Translations under genes and position numbers: made by a program | Notes under the pieces: model-generated | Told to the model about the DNA's origin: nothing | Databases searched by the model: none | What the model saw: only the letters and a program-made list of their open reading frames with translations | Shown: piece after piece, positions 8,726 to 17,405 of the stretch | Layout: each line of letters opens with the position of its first letter | Numbering within the stretch: position 1 is the stretch's first letter | Assembly: GCA_050248955.1 (NCBI GenBank) | Contig: JBFWRK010000014.1 | Coordinates: forward strand, 1-64,000 | Direction of reading: 5' to 3' | DNA from: JBFWRK01 sp050248955 | Lineage (GTDB): Bacteria; Actinomycetota; Acidimicrobiia; Acidimicrobiales; Ilumatobacteraceae | DNA: 64,000 nt

Positions 8726-8754
8726 TTGACGATCTCGGATGAGATCGGTAGCTT
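8726..8754 (+). promoter_or_regulatory. candidate paaA promoter
   Basis: TTGACG (8726-8731) and TAGCTT (8749-8754) are separated by 17 bp, a good match to a primary-sigma promoter. The predicted start near 8761 gives a leader of about 13 nt that just contains the G-rich ribosome site at 8762-8767 before ATG 8774. An imperfect ATCTCGGATGAGAT symmetry in the spacer could be the MarR operator (inference). Confidence 0.45.
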
Positions 8755-8773
8755 GCCCGGCGGGGGTGATCAC

Positions 8774-9712
8774 ATGGTTCGATCGCGCGCCGGCCGCTCG
8801 TGGGCATCGCTCGACGAGTTCGAATCGTCCCTCGAAGCGGGGGTCATCACGGAGCCGTGGGACGAGCTGCCCGAGCCGTACCGCAACGGTGTGTTCCGCT
8901 TCATCGAGCTGCACGCCAACTCGGAGCTCATGGGTGGGCTCACCGAGCGGACGTGGATCCCACGGGCCCCCGGCCTGCGCCGCAAGATGGCCGTGCTGGC
9001 CAAGACCCAGGACGAGATCGGCCACGCCCACCTGCTGTACATGGTGGCCGCCGATCTCGGCGTCAAGACCAGGGTCGAGATGCTCGAGGACCTCTTCGCC
9101 GGGCGCAGCCGGTTCCACAACGTCTTCCACTACCCCGCCGTGACGTGGGCCGACCAGGTGGCCATCGCCTATCTCGTCGACGCCGCCGCGCTGATCTCCC
9201 AGCAGGCCGTGCTGAGGGTCTGCTCGTACGGACCGTACCGGCGCATCCTCCGCCGCATCGTGGCCGAGGAGGGCTTTCACATGCGCCACGGCGAGGAGCT
9301 GCTGCTGCGCTTCGCCGAGGGCACGAGGGAGCAGCACCGGATGTTCCAGGAGGCGCTCGACCGCTGGTGGCTGCCGGCGTTGCAGCTCTTCGGACCGGAC
9401 TCGGCAGCCGTCGACGACCTGATCCGCTGGCGGATCAAGTCGGAGCGCAACGAGGTGCTGCGCGACCGGTGGGTCCAGAAGTACGCCGCGCTCCTCACGG
9501 GGTACGGCTTCACGATCCCCGACCCCGAGTTGCGCCACGACCCCGAGACCGGGCGATGGGAGATCGGCCCGATCGACTGGACGCCGCTGCAAGCGACACT
9601 GGACAACCTCGGCCCCGATTCCGCCCGCCGCATCGGCGACGCGGCCGGTAGCTGGCAGCGCACCGCGTGGGTCCGAGAGGCGCTCGACGAGCGAGCCCGG
9701 AGCGCGGCATGA
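8774..9712 (+). CDS. paaA: phenylacetyl-CoA 1,2-epoxidase catalytic subunit PaaA
   Basis: PaaA is the diiron subunit of the multicomponent oxygenase that epoxidises phenylacetyl-CoA. The 312-residue product shows both ferritin-like ligand motifs: QDEIGHAHLL (about residues 78-87) and AEEGFHMRHGEE (about 163-174). It also shows the family block RFIELHANSELMGGLTERTW. ATG 8774 is chosen for its G-rich ribosome site and because the conserved region begins soon after; a start at 8702 would add an unconserved tail. The stop overlaps the paaD start (ATGA). Confidence 0.95.
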   Translation: MVRSRAGRSWASLDEFESSLEAGVITEPWDELPEPYRNGVFRFIELHANSELMGGLTERTWIPRAPGLRRKMAVLAKTQDEIGHAHLLYMVAADLGVKTRVEMLEDLFAGRSRFHNVFHYPAVTWADQVAIAYLVDAAALISQQAVLRVCSYGPYRRILRRIVAEEGFHMRHGEELLLRFAEGTREQHRMFQEALDRWWLPALQLFGPDSAAVDDLIRWRIKSERNEVLRDRWVQKYAALLTGYGFTIPDPELRHDPETGRWEIGPIDWTPLQATLDNLGPDSARRIGDAAGSWQRTAWVREALDERARSAA

Positions 9713-10176
9713 ACGGTGAGCGATCGACCAGTGCGCTGGAGGCCGCCGTCGCCTCGGCCGTCGCGACCGTCGACGACCCGGAGTTCCCCGGCGTCAGCAT
9801 CGTCGACCTCGGCCTCCTGGTGGCGATCCAGGCCGATGGTGACGGGCAGGTGACGGTGTCGCTCACGCCGACGTTCTCCGGATGCCCTGCGCTGCAGATG
9901 ATCGGCGACGACGTGAACAGGGCGGTCGAGGCGGTCGACGGCGTGCAGCGGGTCGACGTCGTCTGGCTCGCTGCGCCGTTGTGGACGACGGACCGCATCA
10001 GCCCGCCCGCTCGGCAACAGCTGGCGCGGCAGTTCGCCGTCGTCGTCGACGCGACCATGTGCCCGCAGTGCGAGGGCGGGCCGCTCGCGCTGGTGTCCGA
10101 GGTGGGCGCGACGCGCTGCCGCGCCGTTCTCCGGTGCAGCGCGTGCGGTGAGCTCGTCGAGCAGGTGAGGACGTGA
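9709..10176 (+). CDS. paaD: PaaD, MIP18-domain maturation factor of the epoxidase
   Basis: The 155-residue product combines an N-terminal MIP18/DUF59 domain (DDPEFPGVSIVDLGLL; SLTPTFSGCPALQMI) with a C-terminal zinc-ribbon-like part bearing CPQC and CSAC pairs. This is the usual PaaD architecture; PaaD is thought to help assemble the iron centre of the complex. It is translationally coupled to paaA. Placement directly after paaA, rather than after paaC, differs from the common paaABCDE order. Confidence 0.9.
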   Translation: MNGERSTSALEAAVASAVATVDDPEFPGVSIVDLGLLVAIQADGDGQVTVSLTPTFSGCPALQMIGDDVNRAVEAVDGVQRVDVVWLAAPLWTTDRISPPARQQLARQFAVVVDATMCPQCEGGPLALVSEVGATRCRAVLRCSACGELVEQVRT

Positions 10177-10191
10177 GCACGTGAGCCGGCG

Positions 10192-10467
10192 ATGAGGACC
10201 TACGAGGTCTTCCTGAAGCGCGACGGCAAGGACGAGTTCCGCCACGCCGGCACGCTCGAGGCAGCCGACGACGAGCTCGCCATCGTCCTCGCCCGCGAGA
10301 ACTACACCCGCCGGGCCGAGGGCGACCAGATGTGGCTCGTCGAGCGTTCGCACATCGTCGTCGGGACGGCCGAGTTCATCGCGCCGAACGCCGACAAGCC
10401 CCACCGGCACAACGACGGGTCTGCTGTCGCCGACCGTCGTCGCGCCCAGCGCGAGGGCGCAGGATGA
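10192..10467 (+). CDS. paaB: phenylacetyl-CoA epoxidase subunit PaaB
   Basis: The 91-residue protein matches PaaB, a small structural subunit thought to bridge the PaaAC heterodimers: MRTYEVFLKRDGKDEFRHAG, LARENYTRR, and the MWLVERSHI block near residue 47. It begins 15 bp after paaD with no strong Shine-Dalgarno and ends overlapping the paaC ATG (ATGA). Confidence 0.92.
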   Translation: MRTYEVFLKRDGKDEFRHAGTLEAADDELAIVLARENYTRRAEGDQMWLVERSHIVVGTAEFIAPNADKPHRHNDGSAVADRRRAQREGAG

Positions 10468-11210
10468 CCACGTCGCAGGGCGAGCTGACGCCGGGTGAGG
10501 TCGAGTTCCTGCTCGCGTTCGCCGATGACGAGCACCTGATCGGCCAGCGTCACACCGAGTGGATCGGCATCGCGCCGTTCCTCGAAGAGGACCTTGCCTT
10601 TGCTTCGATCGCGCAGGACGAGCTCGGCCACGCGGCCGCTCTCTACGAGCTCGTCGACGCGGACGTCGACCGCCTCGCGCTCCTGCGATCGCCGGCCGAG
10701 TATCGGTCGAGCTGGTTCGTCGAGCACCCGGGAGACGACTGGGCCGACGCCATCGTGCGCCAGTGGTTGTACGACCTCGCCGAAGAGCATCGTTGGGCCG
10801 CGGTGGCCGGATCACGGCTGGCACCGCTCGCCCACTTGGCGGCGCGGGCCGAGCGGGAGGAGCAGTACCACCGGCGCCACGCCCGAGCGCTCCTCGACGC
10901 CATGTGGCCCGACGCGAGCGCCCGCGCGCGGTTGGACGCGGCGCTGGCGACGATGCTCCCGCTCGCGGTCCAGCAGTTCGAGGCGGTCGCGGGAGAAGGC
11001 GACGCACTCGCCAGCGGGCTCTCCACGACGCCGTGGTCCGACGCGCTGCCGCAATGGCAGGACGCCGTCGAAGCCGTGATCGGTCCCCGTAGCTGGCCAG
11101 AGCCGGGAGCAGGCGCGACGGCCGGTCGGACCATGCGCAGTGCTCATTTCGCTGCCGTCTACGACGAGTTGCGCGCGGTGATCACGATCGATGCCTCCGC
11201 GACCTGGTGA
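10464..11210 (+). CDS. paaC: phenylacetyl-CoA epoxidase structural subunit PaaC
   Basis: The 248-residue PaaC pairs with PaaA and helps bind the CoA substrate. It has the ferritin-like fold with remnants of the diiron motif (AQDELGHAAALYEL near residue 50; EREEQYHRRHA near residue 132). The paralogue PaaA carries the catalytic metal. ATG 10464 overlaps the paaB stop, and the stop overlaps a GTG at 11207. The FAD/2Fe-2S reductase gene paaE does not follow, so the electron donor must be encoded elsewhere. Confidence 0.92.
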   Translation: MTTSQGELTPGEVEFLLAFADDEHLIGQRHTEWIGIAPFLEEDLAFASIAQDELGHAAALYELVDADVDRLALLRSPAEYRSSWFVEHPGDDWADAIVRQWLYDLAEEHRWAAVAGSRLAPLAHLAARAEREEQYHRRHARALLDAMWPDASARARLDAALATMLPLAVQQFEAVAGEGDALASGLSTTPWSDALPQWQDAVEAVIGPRSWPEPGAGATAGRTMRSAHFAAVYDELRAVITIDASATW

Positions 11211-11239
11211 GTCTGCGGCCCACGAGAGGAGCTCTGCTG

Positions 11240-12016
11240 ATGGAAGCGGTCACGTTGCAACACCACGGAGCGTTGGCGGAGATCGTGCTCGACCGTCCGG
11301 ACGTGATCAACGCCCTCGACGACAGCATGGTCGCAGAGCTGCACCAGGCCCTCGACGAAGTCGAACGGGCGGGGAGTCGCGCCGTCGTGGTGCGCGGCGC
11401 GGGACGGGGCTTCTCCGCCGGACGCGACCTGTCGACGGCAGAGCCGCTCACCGAGGACGCCGAGGCGATCCTGCGGGACGTGTTCAACCCGCTCATCGCC
11501 CGCCTCACCGCGCTGCCGGTGCCCACGTTCGCCGCCGTCCACGGCGCGTGCCTGGGTGTGGGATTCGGCATCGCCATGGCGTGCGACGTCGTGGTCTGCG
11601 CGACGCGCACGCGCATCGGCTCCCCGTTCGCCAACATCGGCGCCGTGCTCGACTCGGGTGGGCACGCCGCGCTCGTCCGGCGCGTGGGGCCGCACCGGGC
11701 ACTCGAGCTGATCTTCACGGGTCGGCTGCTCGACGGCAACGAGGCGGCGGCGATGGGGCTGGTGAACGCGTGCGTAGCCGACGACGAGCTCGTCGATCAC
11801 GTGCGGGGGATGGCGCTGCGCGTCGCCGCCGGTCCAACCGCGGCATTCGCTCGCTCCAAAGCCCTGGTGCACCGCATCCTCGACGATGGCCTGTCGCTCG
11901 CTCAGGTGCTCGCCGCCGAAGCGGCGGCCCAAGGACAGGCGGCGGGCACACCGGACTACGTCGAGGGCATGACGGCGTTCCTGGAGAAGCGGTCACCGAC
12001 CTTCAGAGGCAGCTGA
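11240..12016 (+). CDS. paaG: PaaG-like ring-epoxide isomerase / enoyl-CoA hydratase family
   Basis: This crotonase-family protein of 258 residues resembles PaaG, which turns the ring-1,2-epoxide of phenylacetyl-CoA into the oxepin. Supporting features are the FNPLIARLTALPVP block, the acid in AVLDSGG where PaaG has its catalytic Asp, and the C-terminus DYVEGMTAFLEKRSP, very like PaaG. ATG 11240 is preferred, with AGAGGAG at 11225-11231 as ribosome site; GTG 11207, overlapping paaC, is the alternative. It closes the paa set and meets the liv operon tail to tail with a 1-bp gap. Confidence 0.85.
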   Translation: MEAVTLQHHGALAEIVLDRPDVINALDDSMVAELHQALDEVERAGSRAVVVRGAGRGFSAGRDLSTAEPLTEDAEAILRDVFNPLIARLTALPVPTFAAVHGACLGVGFGIAMACDVVVCATRTRIGSPFANIGAVLDSGGHAALVRRVGPHRALELIFTGRLLDGNEAAAMGLVNACVADDELVDHVRGMALRVAAGPTAAFARSKALVHRILDDGLSLAQVLAAEAAAQGQAAGTPDYVEGMTAFLEKRSPTFRGS

Positions 12017-12017
12017 A

Positions 12018-12815
12018 TCACTCGTTGCCGAGGTAGGCGCCGATCACCGCGGGATCGCTCTGCACGTCCTCGGGCCGGCCCTCGGCGATCTTGACGCCGA
12101 AGTCGAGCACCATGATCCGGTCGGCGATGTCCATGACGAGACCCATGTCGTGCTCGACGAGGAGGATCGCGATGCCGAGCTCGCTGCGGATGTCGAGGAT
12201 GAACCGGGCCATGTCCTCGGTCTCTTCGAGGTTCATGCCGGCCACCGGCTCGTCGAGGAGCAAGAGCTCCGGCTCCATCGCCAGCGCCCGACCCAGCTCG
12301 ACCCGCTTCTGGAACCCGTAGGGCAGGAGCGCGACGGGATGGCGACGCCACTGCTCGATCTCGAGGAAGTCGATGATCTCCTCGACCTTCTCCCGGTTTG
12401 CCATCTCCTCCCGCTTGGTGGGCCCGACCCACAGCGCGCCGGTCAACCACGACCGCTGCATGCGGATGTGCCGACCGAGCAGCAGGTTGTCGATCACGTT
12501 CATCTGCGGGAAGAGCTCGATGTTCTGGAAGGTTCGGGCGATGCCGAGCTGGGCGACCCTGTCGGGCCGCATGCCCATGATCGAGGTGCCCTTCCAGAGG
12601 ATGTCGCCCTGCTGCGGGCGGTACACCTGGCTGATCGAGTTGAAGATCGACGTCTTGCCGGCGCCGTTGGGGCCGATGATCGCGAACAGCTCGCCAGGAT
12701 CGACGTGCAACGAGACGTCGCCGATCGCGGTGAGGCCGCCGAAGCGGAGGCTGATGTCACGGATCTCCAGGAGCGGGCCCGTGGTTTCGCTCGTGTTCGC
12801 GCTCACGACAGCCAC
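12018..12815 (-). CDS. livG: branched-chain-type ABC transporter ATPase LivG
   Basis: The 265-residue ATPase has Walker A GPNGAGKTS (about 48-56), the LivG-type LPYGFQKRVELGRALA signature in place of LSGGQ, Walker B LLLLDEP, and H-loop VEHDMG. It energises the LivHM permease. GTG 12815 overlaps the livF end by 13 bp. The family imports hydrophobic amino acids but also carboxylates, urea or aromatic acids. Association with an acyl-CoA synthetase and convergence with paa genes favour an organic acid substrate (inference). Confidence 0.9.
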   Translation of the reverse strand: MAVVSANTSETTGPLLEIRDISLRFGGLTAIGDVSLHVDPGELFAIIGPNGAGKTSIFNSISQVYRPQQGDILWKGTSIMGMRPDRVAQLGIARTFQNIELFPQMNVIDNLLLGRHIRMQRSWLTGALWVGPTKREEMANREKVEEIIDFLEIEQWRRHPVALLPYGFQKRVELGRALAMEPELLLLDEPVAGMNLEETEDMARFILDIRSELGIAILLVEHDMGLVMDIADRIMVLDFGVKIAEGRPEDVQSDPAVIGAYLGNE

Positions 12816-13597
12816 CTCTTGCGCCGCTTGTAGTGCTTGACGTCGCGGAAGGACTTCCGCCCGCCCTCCTCACCGTGGAGCCCGAGGTAGAACTCGCGCA
12901 CGTCCTCGTCGGCGAGGAGCTTCTGCGCGGGGCCGTCGAGCACCACCCGGCCGGTCTCCAGCACGTAGCCGTAGTGGGCGATCGAGAGGGCCATCATCGC
13001 GTTCTGCTCGATCAGCAGCACGCTCGTGCCCTGTTTGTTGATGTCGACGACGATGTCGCGTATCTGCTGCACGAGCAGCGGCGCCAGCCCGAGCGACGGC
13101 TCGTCGAGGATCAGCAGCTTCGGGTTCGACATCAACGCCCGGCCGATCGCAAGCATCTGCTGCTCACCGCCGGACATGTACCCCGCGACCTGGTTGCGCC
13201 GTTCGGCCAAGCGCGGGAACAGGTCCATCACCCGGCCGTGGGCCTCCTTCACGGCGACCTTGTCGCGGTTGGTGTACGCCCCGCAGATCAGGTTCTCGTT
13301 CACGGTCAGGTCGGCGAACGTGCGTCGACCCTCCATCACCTGGGTGATGCCGCCGCGGACGATTGCGGCTGCGTTGCGTCCATCGATTCGCTCGCCTTCG
13401 AGCGTGACCGAGCCCTTGGTGATCTTCCCCTCGTGGATGTCGAGAAGTCCCGAGATCGCCCGCAGCGTGGTGGTCTTGCCTGCGCCGTTCGCCCCGAGCA
13501 GGGCCACGATCTGTCCGTCCGGTACCACGATCGACAAACCCCGGAGAACCAGGATCACCTCGTTGTAGACCACCTCGAGGTTGCTGACCTCGAGCAT
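12803..13597 (-). CDS. livF: branched-chain-type ABC transporter ATPase LivF
   Basis: The 264-residue second ATPase has Walker A LGANGAGKTTT (about 34-44), signature YMSGGEQQMLAIGRAL, Walker B LLILDEPSLGL, and switch VLLIEQNA, all as in LivF. A basic tail (KHYKRRKRWLS) extends about 20 residues beyond the usual end. GGGAGGA precedes the ATG at 13597. It is separated from livK by 66 bp containing a strong hairpin. Confidence 0.9.
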   Translation of the reverse strand: MLEVSNLEVVYNEVILVLRGLSIVVPDGQIVALLGANGAGKTTTLRAISGLLDIHEGKITKGSVTLEGERIDGRNAAAIVRGGITQVMEGRRTFADLTVNENLICGAYTNRDKVAVKEAHGRVMDLFPRLAERRNQVAGYMSGGEQQMLAIGRALMSNPKLLILDEPSLGLAPLLVQQIRDIVVDINKQGTSVLLIEQNAMMALSIAHYGYVLETGRVVLDGPAQKLLADEDVREFYLGLHGEEGGRKSFRDVKHYKRRKRWLS

Positions 13598-13619
13598 GCT
13601 TCCTCCCTCGATCGGTGAT

Positions 13620-13645
13620 GGTGGGCCGGCCGGAGCCGGCCCACC
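13620..13645 (-). terminator. livK-livF intergenic hairpin
   Basis: An 11-bp perfect GC-rich stem (13620-13630 with 13635-13645) and a 4-nt loop lie between livK and livF, 18 nt after the livK stop. There is no U-run, so partial termination or protection of the upstream livK mRNA is more likely than full termination. This would fit the usual need for excess binding protein. Confidence 0.6.
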
Positions 13646-13663
13646 GGAACGGTGCCGTCTCGC

Positions 13664-15094
13664 TCAGCCGGAGACGAAGCAGGCCTCCGTGAAGTCGTAC
13701 CCCTCCGCGACCGATCCGACGAACGGCCCTTCGAGGAGCTCCCAGCCCGTCGAACCTTCGCCCTCACCGAGCGGGATCGGGTTGTACTGATCGAGCACCA
13801 CGTCGTAGATGTACGACTCGCGCACGACGAAGTCGTTCGGGTCCCCGGACCAGGTCTGCGACGGCGCGAGGCCATCGAAGTCGACGGAGACCTCGTTCGC
13901 CGCGGCCACGATGCCGGCGCGAGTCATGTCACCGTTCTCCGCTGCCTTCTCGAGGATCGTCTTGGTGATCAAACCTTCCGTCCAGCCCAGGATGAAGACG
14001 TCCGACACGGCCAGCTCGGGCCGCGCTTCGGTCATCTTGTCGACCACATCGGCCATGCCGGGCACGTCCGTGCCCCACGTGACGATGTACGTCGAGGCGA
14101 TGTAGTACTGGTCGAGGGCGGGAGCAAGGTCGGTCGCCAGCAGCTTGAAGCTGTAGGACGGCGAGTTGCCGGACCACACCCCGGTGTAGCCCTGCGACAC
14201 TGCGCCACCCATGATGGCAGCGAGCGTCGTCGGGTTGATCGTCGTCCACACGGCGTCGGCGCCGCTCTGGACGATCTGGGAGATGATCGCCGTCTGATCC
14301 GGGTTCGGGTTGTCGGCCGACGGTGGGATGACCTGGCCCGTGCCGTCGAACACGACCTCGAGCCCGAGCTCCTCCGCGGCGATGGCTGCGCCGGCAGCAC
14401 CGTCGCCGCCGTACTCACCGGGGAACGAGATGATCGCGACCGACTGCACGTCGCGGTTCGACGCCAGCCACTCGAGACCGTTCATCGACTCCATGCAGTA
14501 GTTCGTGTAGGACTCGAACGCGTTCTGGCCGATCTCGGGGAACGCCCATCCCGAGTACCACGACAGCGGGATCGCGATGAGGTCGTCGGCGACGAGGTTC
14601 TGGGCGATGGCAGCCGTGTGCGGCGAGCCCGTCGACTGGCTCAGGATGGCGACCTCGTTGCGGATCGCGTCGTACTTCTCCTGCTGCTTGGCGACGTCGT
14701 AGCCGTTGTCCTCGATGACGAGCTCGACCTGCCGGCCGGCGATACCGCCCGCTTCGTTGACGTTGTCCCAGTAGACCTTCTGCGCCTCGACGATCTCGCT
14801 GACGAGGGGGGCGAAGGCGCCCGAGAGGTCAGCGAGCATGCCGACCTTGATCGTCGTGTCGTCGATGCCGATGTCGGTCTTGATCTCGGTCGGGGCCGCG
14901 GCGTCGGTCGCCGCCGTCGTGTCCTCGGTCGCCTCGGTGGTCTCTGCCGCGGCGGCAGTGGTCTCCGCCGCCGCAGTGGTCTCGGCCGCTGCCTCGGTGT
15001 CGGACGAGCTGGAGTCGTCGTCGTCGCCGCCGCAGGCCGCGGCGAGCAAGGCGAACGCGGCCATCACCGCGATGGGCATCTTCCTTCGCTTCAT
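13664..15094 (-). CDS. livK: ABC transporter substrate-binding lipoprotein, LivK family
   Basis: The 476-residue protein has a lipoprotein signal with lipobox LLAAACGG (Cys near residue 21). A low-complexity Ala/Glu/Thr/Asp linker (about 30-70) is typical of actinobacterial surface lipoproteins. A periplasmic-binding fold of Leu/Ile/Val type follows (IKVGMLADLSGAFAPLV; GSPHTAAIAQNL). It captures the substrate outside the membrane for LivHMGF. The ligand cannot be read from sequence. AGGGGGAA precedes the ATG. A conserved Cys in the mature part (NYCMES) and the final C may form a disulfide. Confidence 0.9.
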   Translation of the reverse strand: MKRRKMPIAVMAAFALLAAACGGDDDDSSSSDTEAAAETTAAAETTAAAAETTEATEDTTAATDAAAPTEIKTDIGIDDTTIKVGMLADLSGAFAPLVSEIVEAQKVYWDNVNEAGGIAGRQVELVIEDNGYDVAKQQEKYDAIRNEVAILSQSTGSPHTAAIAQNLVADDLIAIPLSWYSGWAFPEIGQNAFESYTNYCMESMNGLEWLASNRDVQSVAIISFPGEYGGDGAAGAAIAAEELGLEVVFDGTGQVIPPSADNPNPDQTAIISQIVQSGADAVWTTINPTTLAAIMGGAVSQGYTGVWSGNSPSYSFKLLATDLAPALDQYYIASTYIVTWGTDVPGMADVVDKMTEARPELAVSDVFILGWTEGLITKTILEKAAENGDMTRAGIVAAANEVSVDFDGLAPSQTWSGDPNDFVVRESYIYDVVLDQYNPIPLGEGEGSTGWELLEGPFVGSVAEGYDFTEACFVSG

Positions 15095-15164
15095 GTTGTT
15101 TCCCCCTGGTGTGTGGGTTGCCGGCGCCTCGCGGTCGTCGGCGTTTGGTTGTGTTGCTCGAGGA

Positions 15165-16418
15165 TCAGTAACTGAACGGCCAGCCCTTCCAGTAGTTGCG
15201 GATCTTGATCCAGATGCCGTACAGGCCGAGCGGCTCGAACAGCAGGAACACGATGATCAGCGCGCCGTAGATGAGCTCGTCGAGGCGGCTGACAGGTAAG
15301 GCGAAGCCGGGGGCGATGTCGGCGGTGGACACGATCCCGTTGTCCCCGGAACCGACGCTGACCAGTAGGTCCCACATCGAGCCCCACGCGCCGCCGCGGC
15401 CGGCCTGGCGACCCATCCACCCGGCGAACTCCTCCACGAACTGCGGGATGAGCACGACGAAGAACGCGCCGAGCAGCGCACCCGCCGTCGTCCCGGCGCC
15501 GCCGATGAGGAGGATCGCGATGAACTCCACCGACAGGATCAGGTCGAACTGCTCGGGCGGCAGCTTGCCGACGAACGAGGCGAACAGCGCGCCGGCGATG
15601 CCGGCGAAGAAGGACGAGAGGGCGAAGGCGATCAGCTTGTAGCGCGCCTCCGGCACGCCCATCACCTCGGCCGCCACGTCACGGTCGCGGATCGCCTGCA
15701 GTGCCCTGCCGGTCCGGCTTCGGATCAAGTTCTTGGAGACGATCACGGCGAGGACGAGCACGACGAGCGTGAACAAGTACGTCTTCTGGTTCTTGGTGAC
15801 GTCGAACCACAACCAGTGCCCGTCGGACGAGAAGGAGATCACCGGCTGCTCCTCCTTCCACCAGCGGAAGGAGATGTCGGGGAAGGTGCGCCCGACCTCG
15901 GCGCCGCCGGAGATCTCCGGGAAGACCTTCGAGAGGTGGATGCCGATGAAGACCAGGCCGACGGTGACGATGCCGAGGTAGAGGCCGCGCACGCGCACCG
16001 CGGTCGGCGACACGATGATCCCGACGAGAGCAGCGCAGATGCCGGCACCTGGCAACCAGATCCACATCGGCAACCCGAGGCCCCACAGGTTGCTCGAGCT
16101 GGCGCCGCCGAGGAAGACGGCTGCGTACGCCCCGGTGCCCATGAAGAAGGCGTGCCCGAGCGAGACCTGACCGGCGACACCGGAGAGCAGGTTCAGCCCG
16201 AGGGCGGCGATGGCGAAGATCACCGCCTGGGTCAGCAGGCGCAGCCAGTTGACGTCGCCGAGGAAGCGGACGAACGGCAACTGGTTGATGATCGGCAGCT
16301 CGAAGGGCAGCAGCAGCGCCGCGACGAGCAGGAGCGCGGCTCCGATGCGCTGCGTCCACGTCGGCAGCATGGAGGTCTCGCTCGCGTAGCTCGTGTGGAG
16401 CCGGGGACGGCCGCGCAT
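15165..16418 (-). CDS. livM: branched-chain-type ABC permease LivM
   Basis: This 417-residue permease has about ten hydrophobic segments, GLNLLSGVAGQVSLGHAFF typical of LivM, and a cytoplasmic coupling loop (AAEVMGVPEARYKLIAFA). A soluble insertion of about 50 residues (around 165-215, including SFRWWKEEQPV) is long for LivM. A C-terminal segment also extends past the usual end. The ATG at 16418 follows the livH stop by 3 bp; an internal ATG 48 bp later is possible. Confidence 0.88.
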   Translation of the reverse strand: MRGRPRLHTSYASETSMLPTWTQRIGAALLLVAALLLPFELPIINQLPFVRFLGDVNWLRLLTQAVIFAIAALGLNLLSGVAGQVSLGHAFFMGTGAYAAVFLGGASSSNLWGLGLPMWIWLPGAGICAALVGIIVSPTAVRVRGLYLGIVTVGLVFIGIHLSKVFPEISGGAEVGRTFPDISFRWWKEEQPVISFSSDGHWLWFDVTKNQKTYLFTLVVLVLAVIVSKNLIRSRTGRALQAIRDRDVAAEVMGVPEARYKLIAFALSSFFAGIAGALFASFVGKLPPEQFDLILSVEFIAILLIGGAGTTAGALLGAFFVVLIPQFVEEFAGWMGRQAGRGGAWGSMWDLLVSVGSGDNGIVSTADIAPGFALPVSRLDELIYGALIIVFLLFEPLGLYGIWIKIRNYWKGWPFSY

Positions 16419-16421
16419 CGC

Positions 16422-17405
16422 CTAGACCCTCCTGATCTCTGGCGTGCCGAACAGGCCGTACGGTCTGACGAGGAGCACGATCATCATGACGATGTACGGC
16501 ACGATGAGCGGGTAGCCGGTGCCCAACGTGGTCGTGTGGGCCGAGAGGTACTCGCCGGCGAACACCTCGGCCCCACCGATCACGAGTCCGCCGACCAGCG
16601 CGCCGATCACCGAATCGAGGCCTCCGAGGATGACGGCGGGCAAGGCGCGGAACGCGAGCCCGGTCACACCGGCGGCGGCCGCACCGGTGCCGATCGGCGC
16701 CATCGAGCCGAACACGCCGGCGATCGCGGCGAGCGCGGCGCTCGCCCCCCACGCCACGGCGAACACCCGTCCGACGGAGATGCCCTGGGCCAGTGCTGCC
16801 TCCTGGTCGAAGGCGACGGCTCGCATGGCGATGCCCAGCCGCGTGCGGAAGAACAGGTACACCGCCAGGAAGGCGAGCGTGACCGCTCCCCACGCGGCGA
16901 CGAACGACCACGCGACGAATGCATCACCGACCCTGAAGCCCGTGAAGCCCCACGGGATGCCGAGACTGCGCGTCGTGATGTTCACGGCGTCGAAGCCGAC
17001 CGTTCGCAGCACCGCCTCCAGCCCGAGCGTGATCACGGCGATCGAGAAGAGCGGCTCGCCGATCATCCTGCGGATGACGAGTCGTTCCAGCAGCAGCCCG
17101 AGCACGGCGGTGAGCAGCGCGGCCGTGATCACGGCGGAGAACCAGACGACGTACTTGTTGCCGCCCAGCCATCGCCCCGGGATCTCCCAGTCGATGAGCA
17201 GCAGCGACCCGAACCAGGCGCCGATCAGCGCGATCGCACCCTGGGCGAAGTTCACGGTCTGCGTCGCCTTGAAGATGAGCACGAAGCCGAGCGCCACGAG
17301 GGCGTAGAGCGAGCCCTGGGCGAGCCCCTTGGCCAGCGTCTGGATGAGTCGCTCGGGCGCCGACAGCGACCCCGCCTGGGCGAGCATGACGGTGCCGAAG
17401 CTCAT
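16422..17405 (-). CDS. livH: branched-chain-type ABC permease LivH
   Basis: The 327-residue permease has the LivH pattern: GLAQGSLYALVALGFVLIFKAT near the start, NFAQGAIALIGAW, LERLVIRRMIGEPLFS, and the coupling region AVAFDQEAALAQGISVGRVF. It has about eight membrane helices. The ATG at 17405 overlaps the acyl-CoA synthetase stop (ATGA), so the synthetase and permease are translated together. Confidence 0.9.
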   Translation of the reverse strand: MSFGTVMLAQAGSLSAPERLIQTLAKGLAQGSLYALVALGFVLIFKATQTVNFAQGAIALIGAWFGSLLLIDWEIPGRWLGGNKYVVWFSAVITAALLTAVLGLLLERLVIRRMIGEPLFSIAVITLGLEAVLRTVGFDAVNITTRSLGIPWGFTGFRVGDAFVAWSFVAAWGAVTLAFLAVYLFFRTRLGIAMRAVAFDQEAALAQGISVGRVFAVAWGASAALAAIAGVFGSMAPIGTGAAAAGVTGLAFRALPAVILGGLDSVIGALVGGLVIGGAEVFAGEYLSAHTTTLGTGYPLIVPYIVMMIVLLVRPYGLFGTPEIRRV

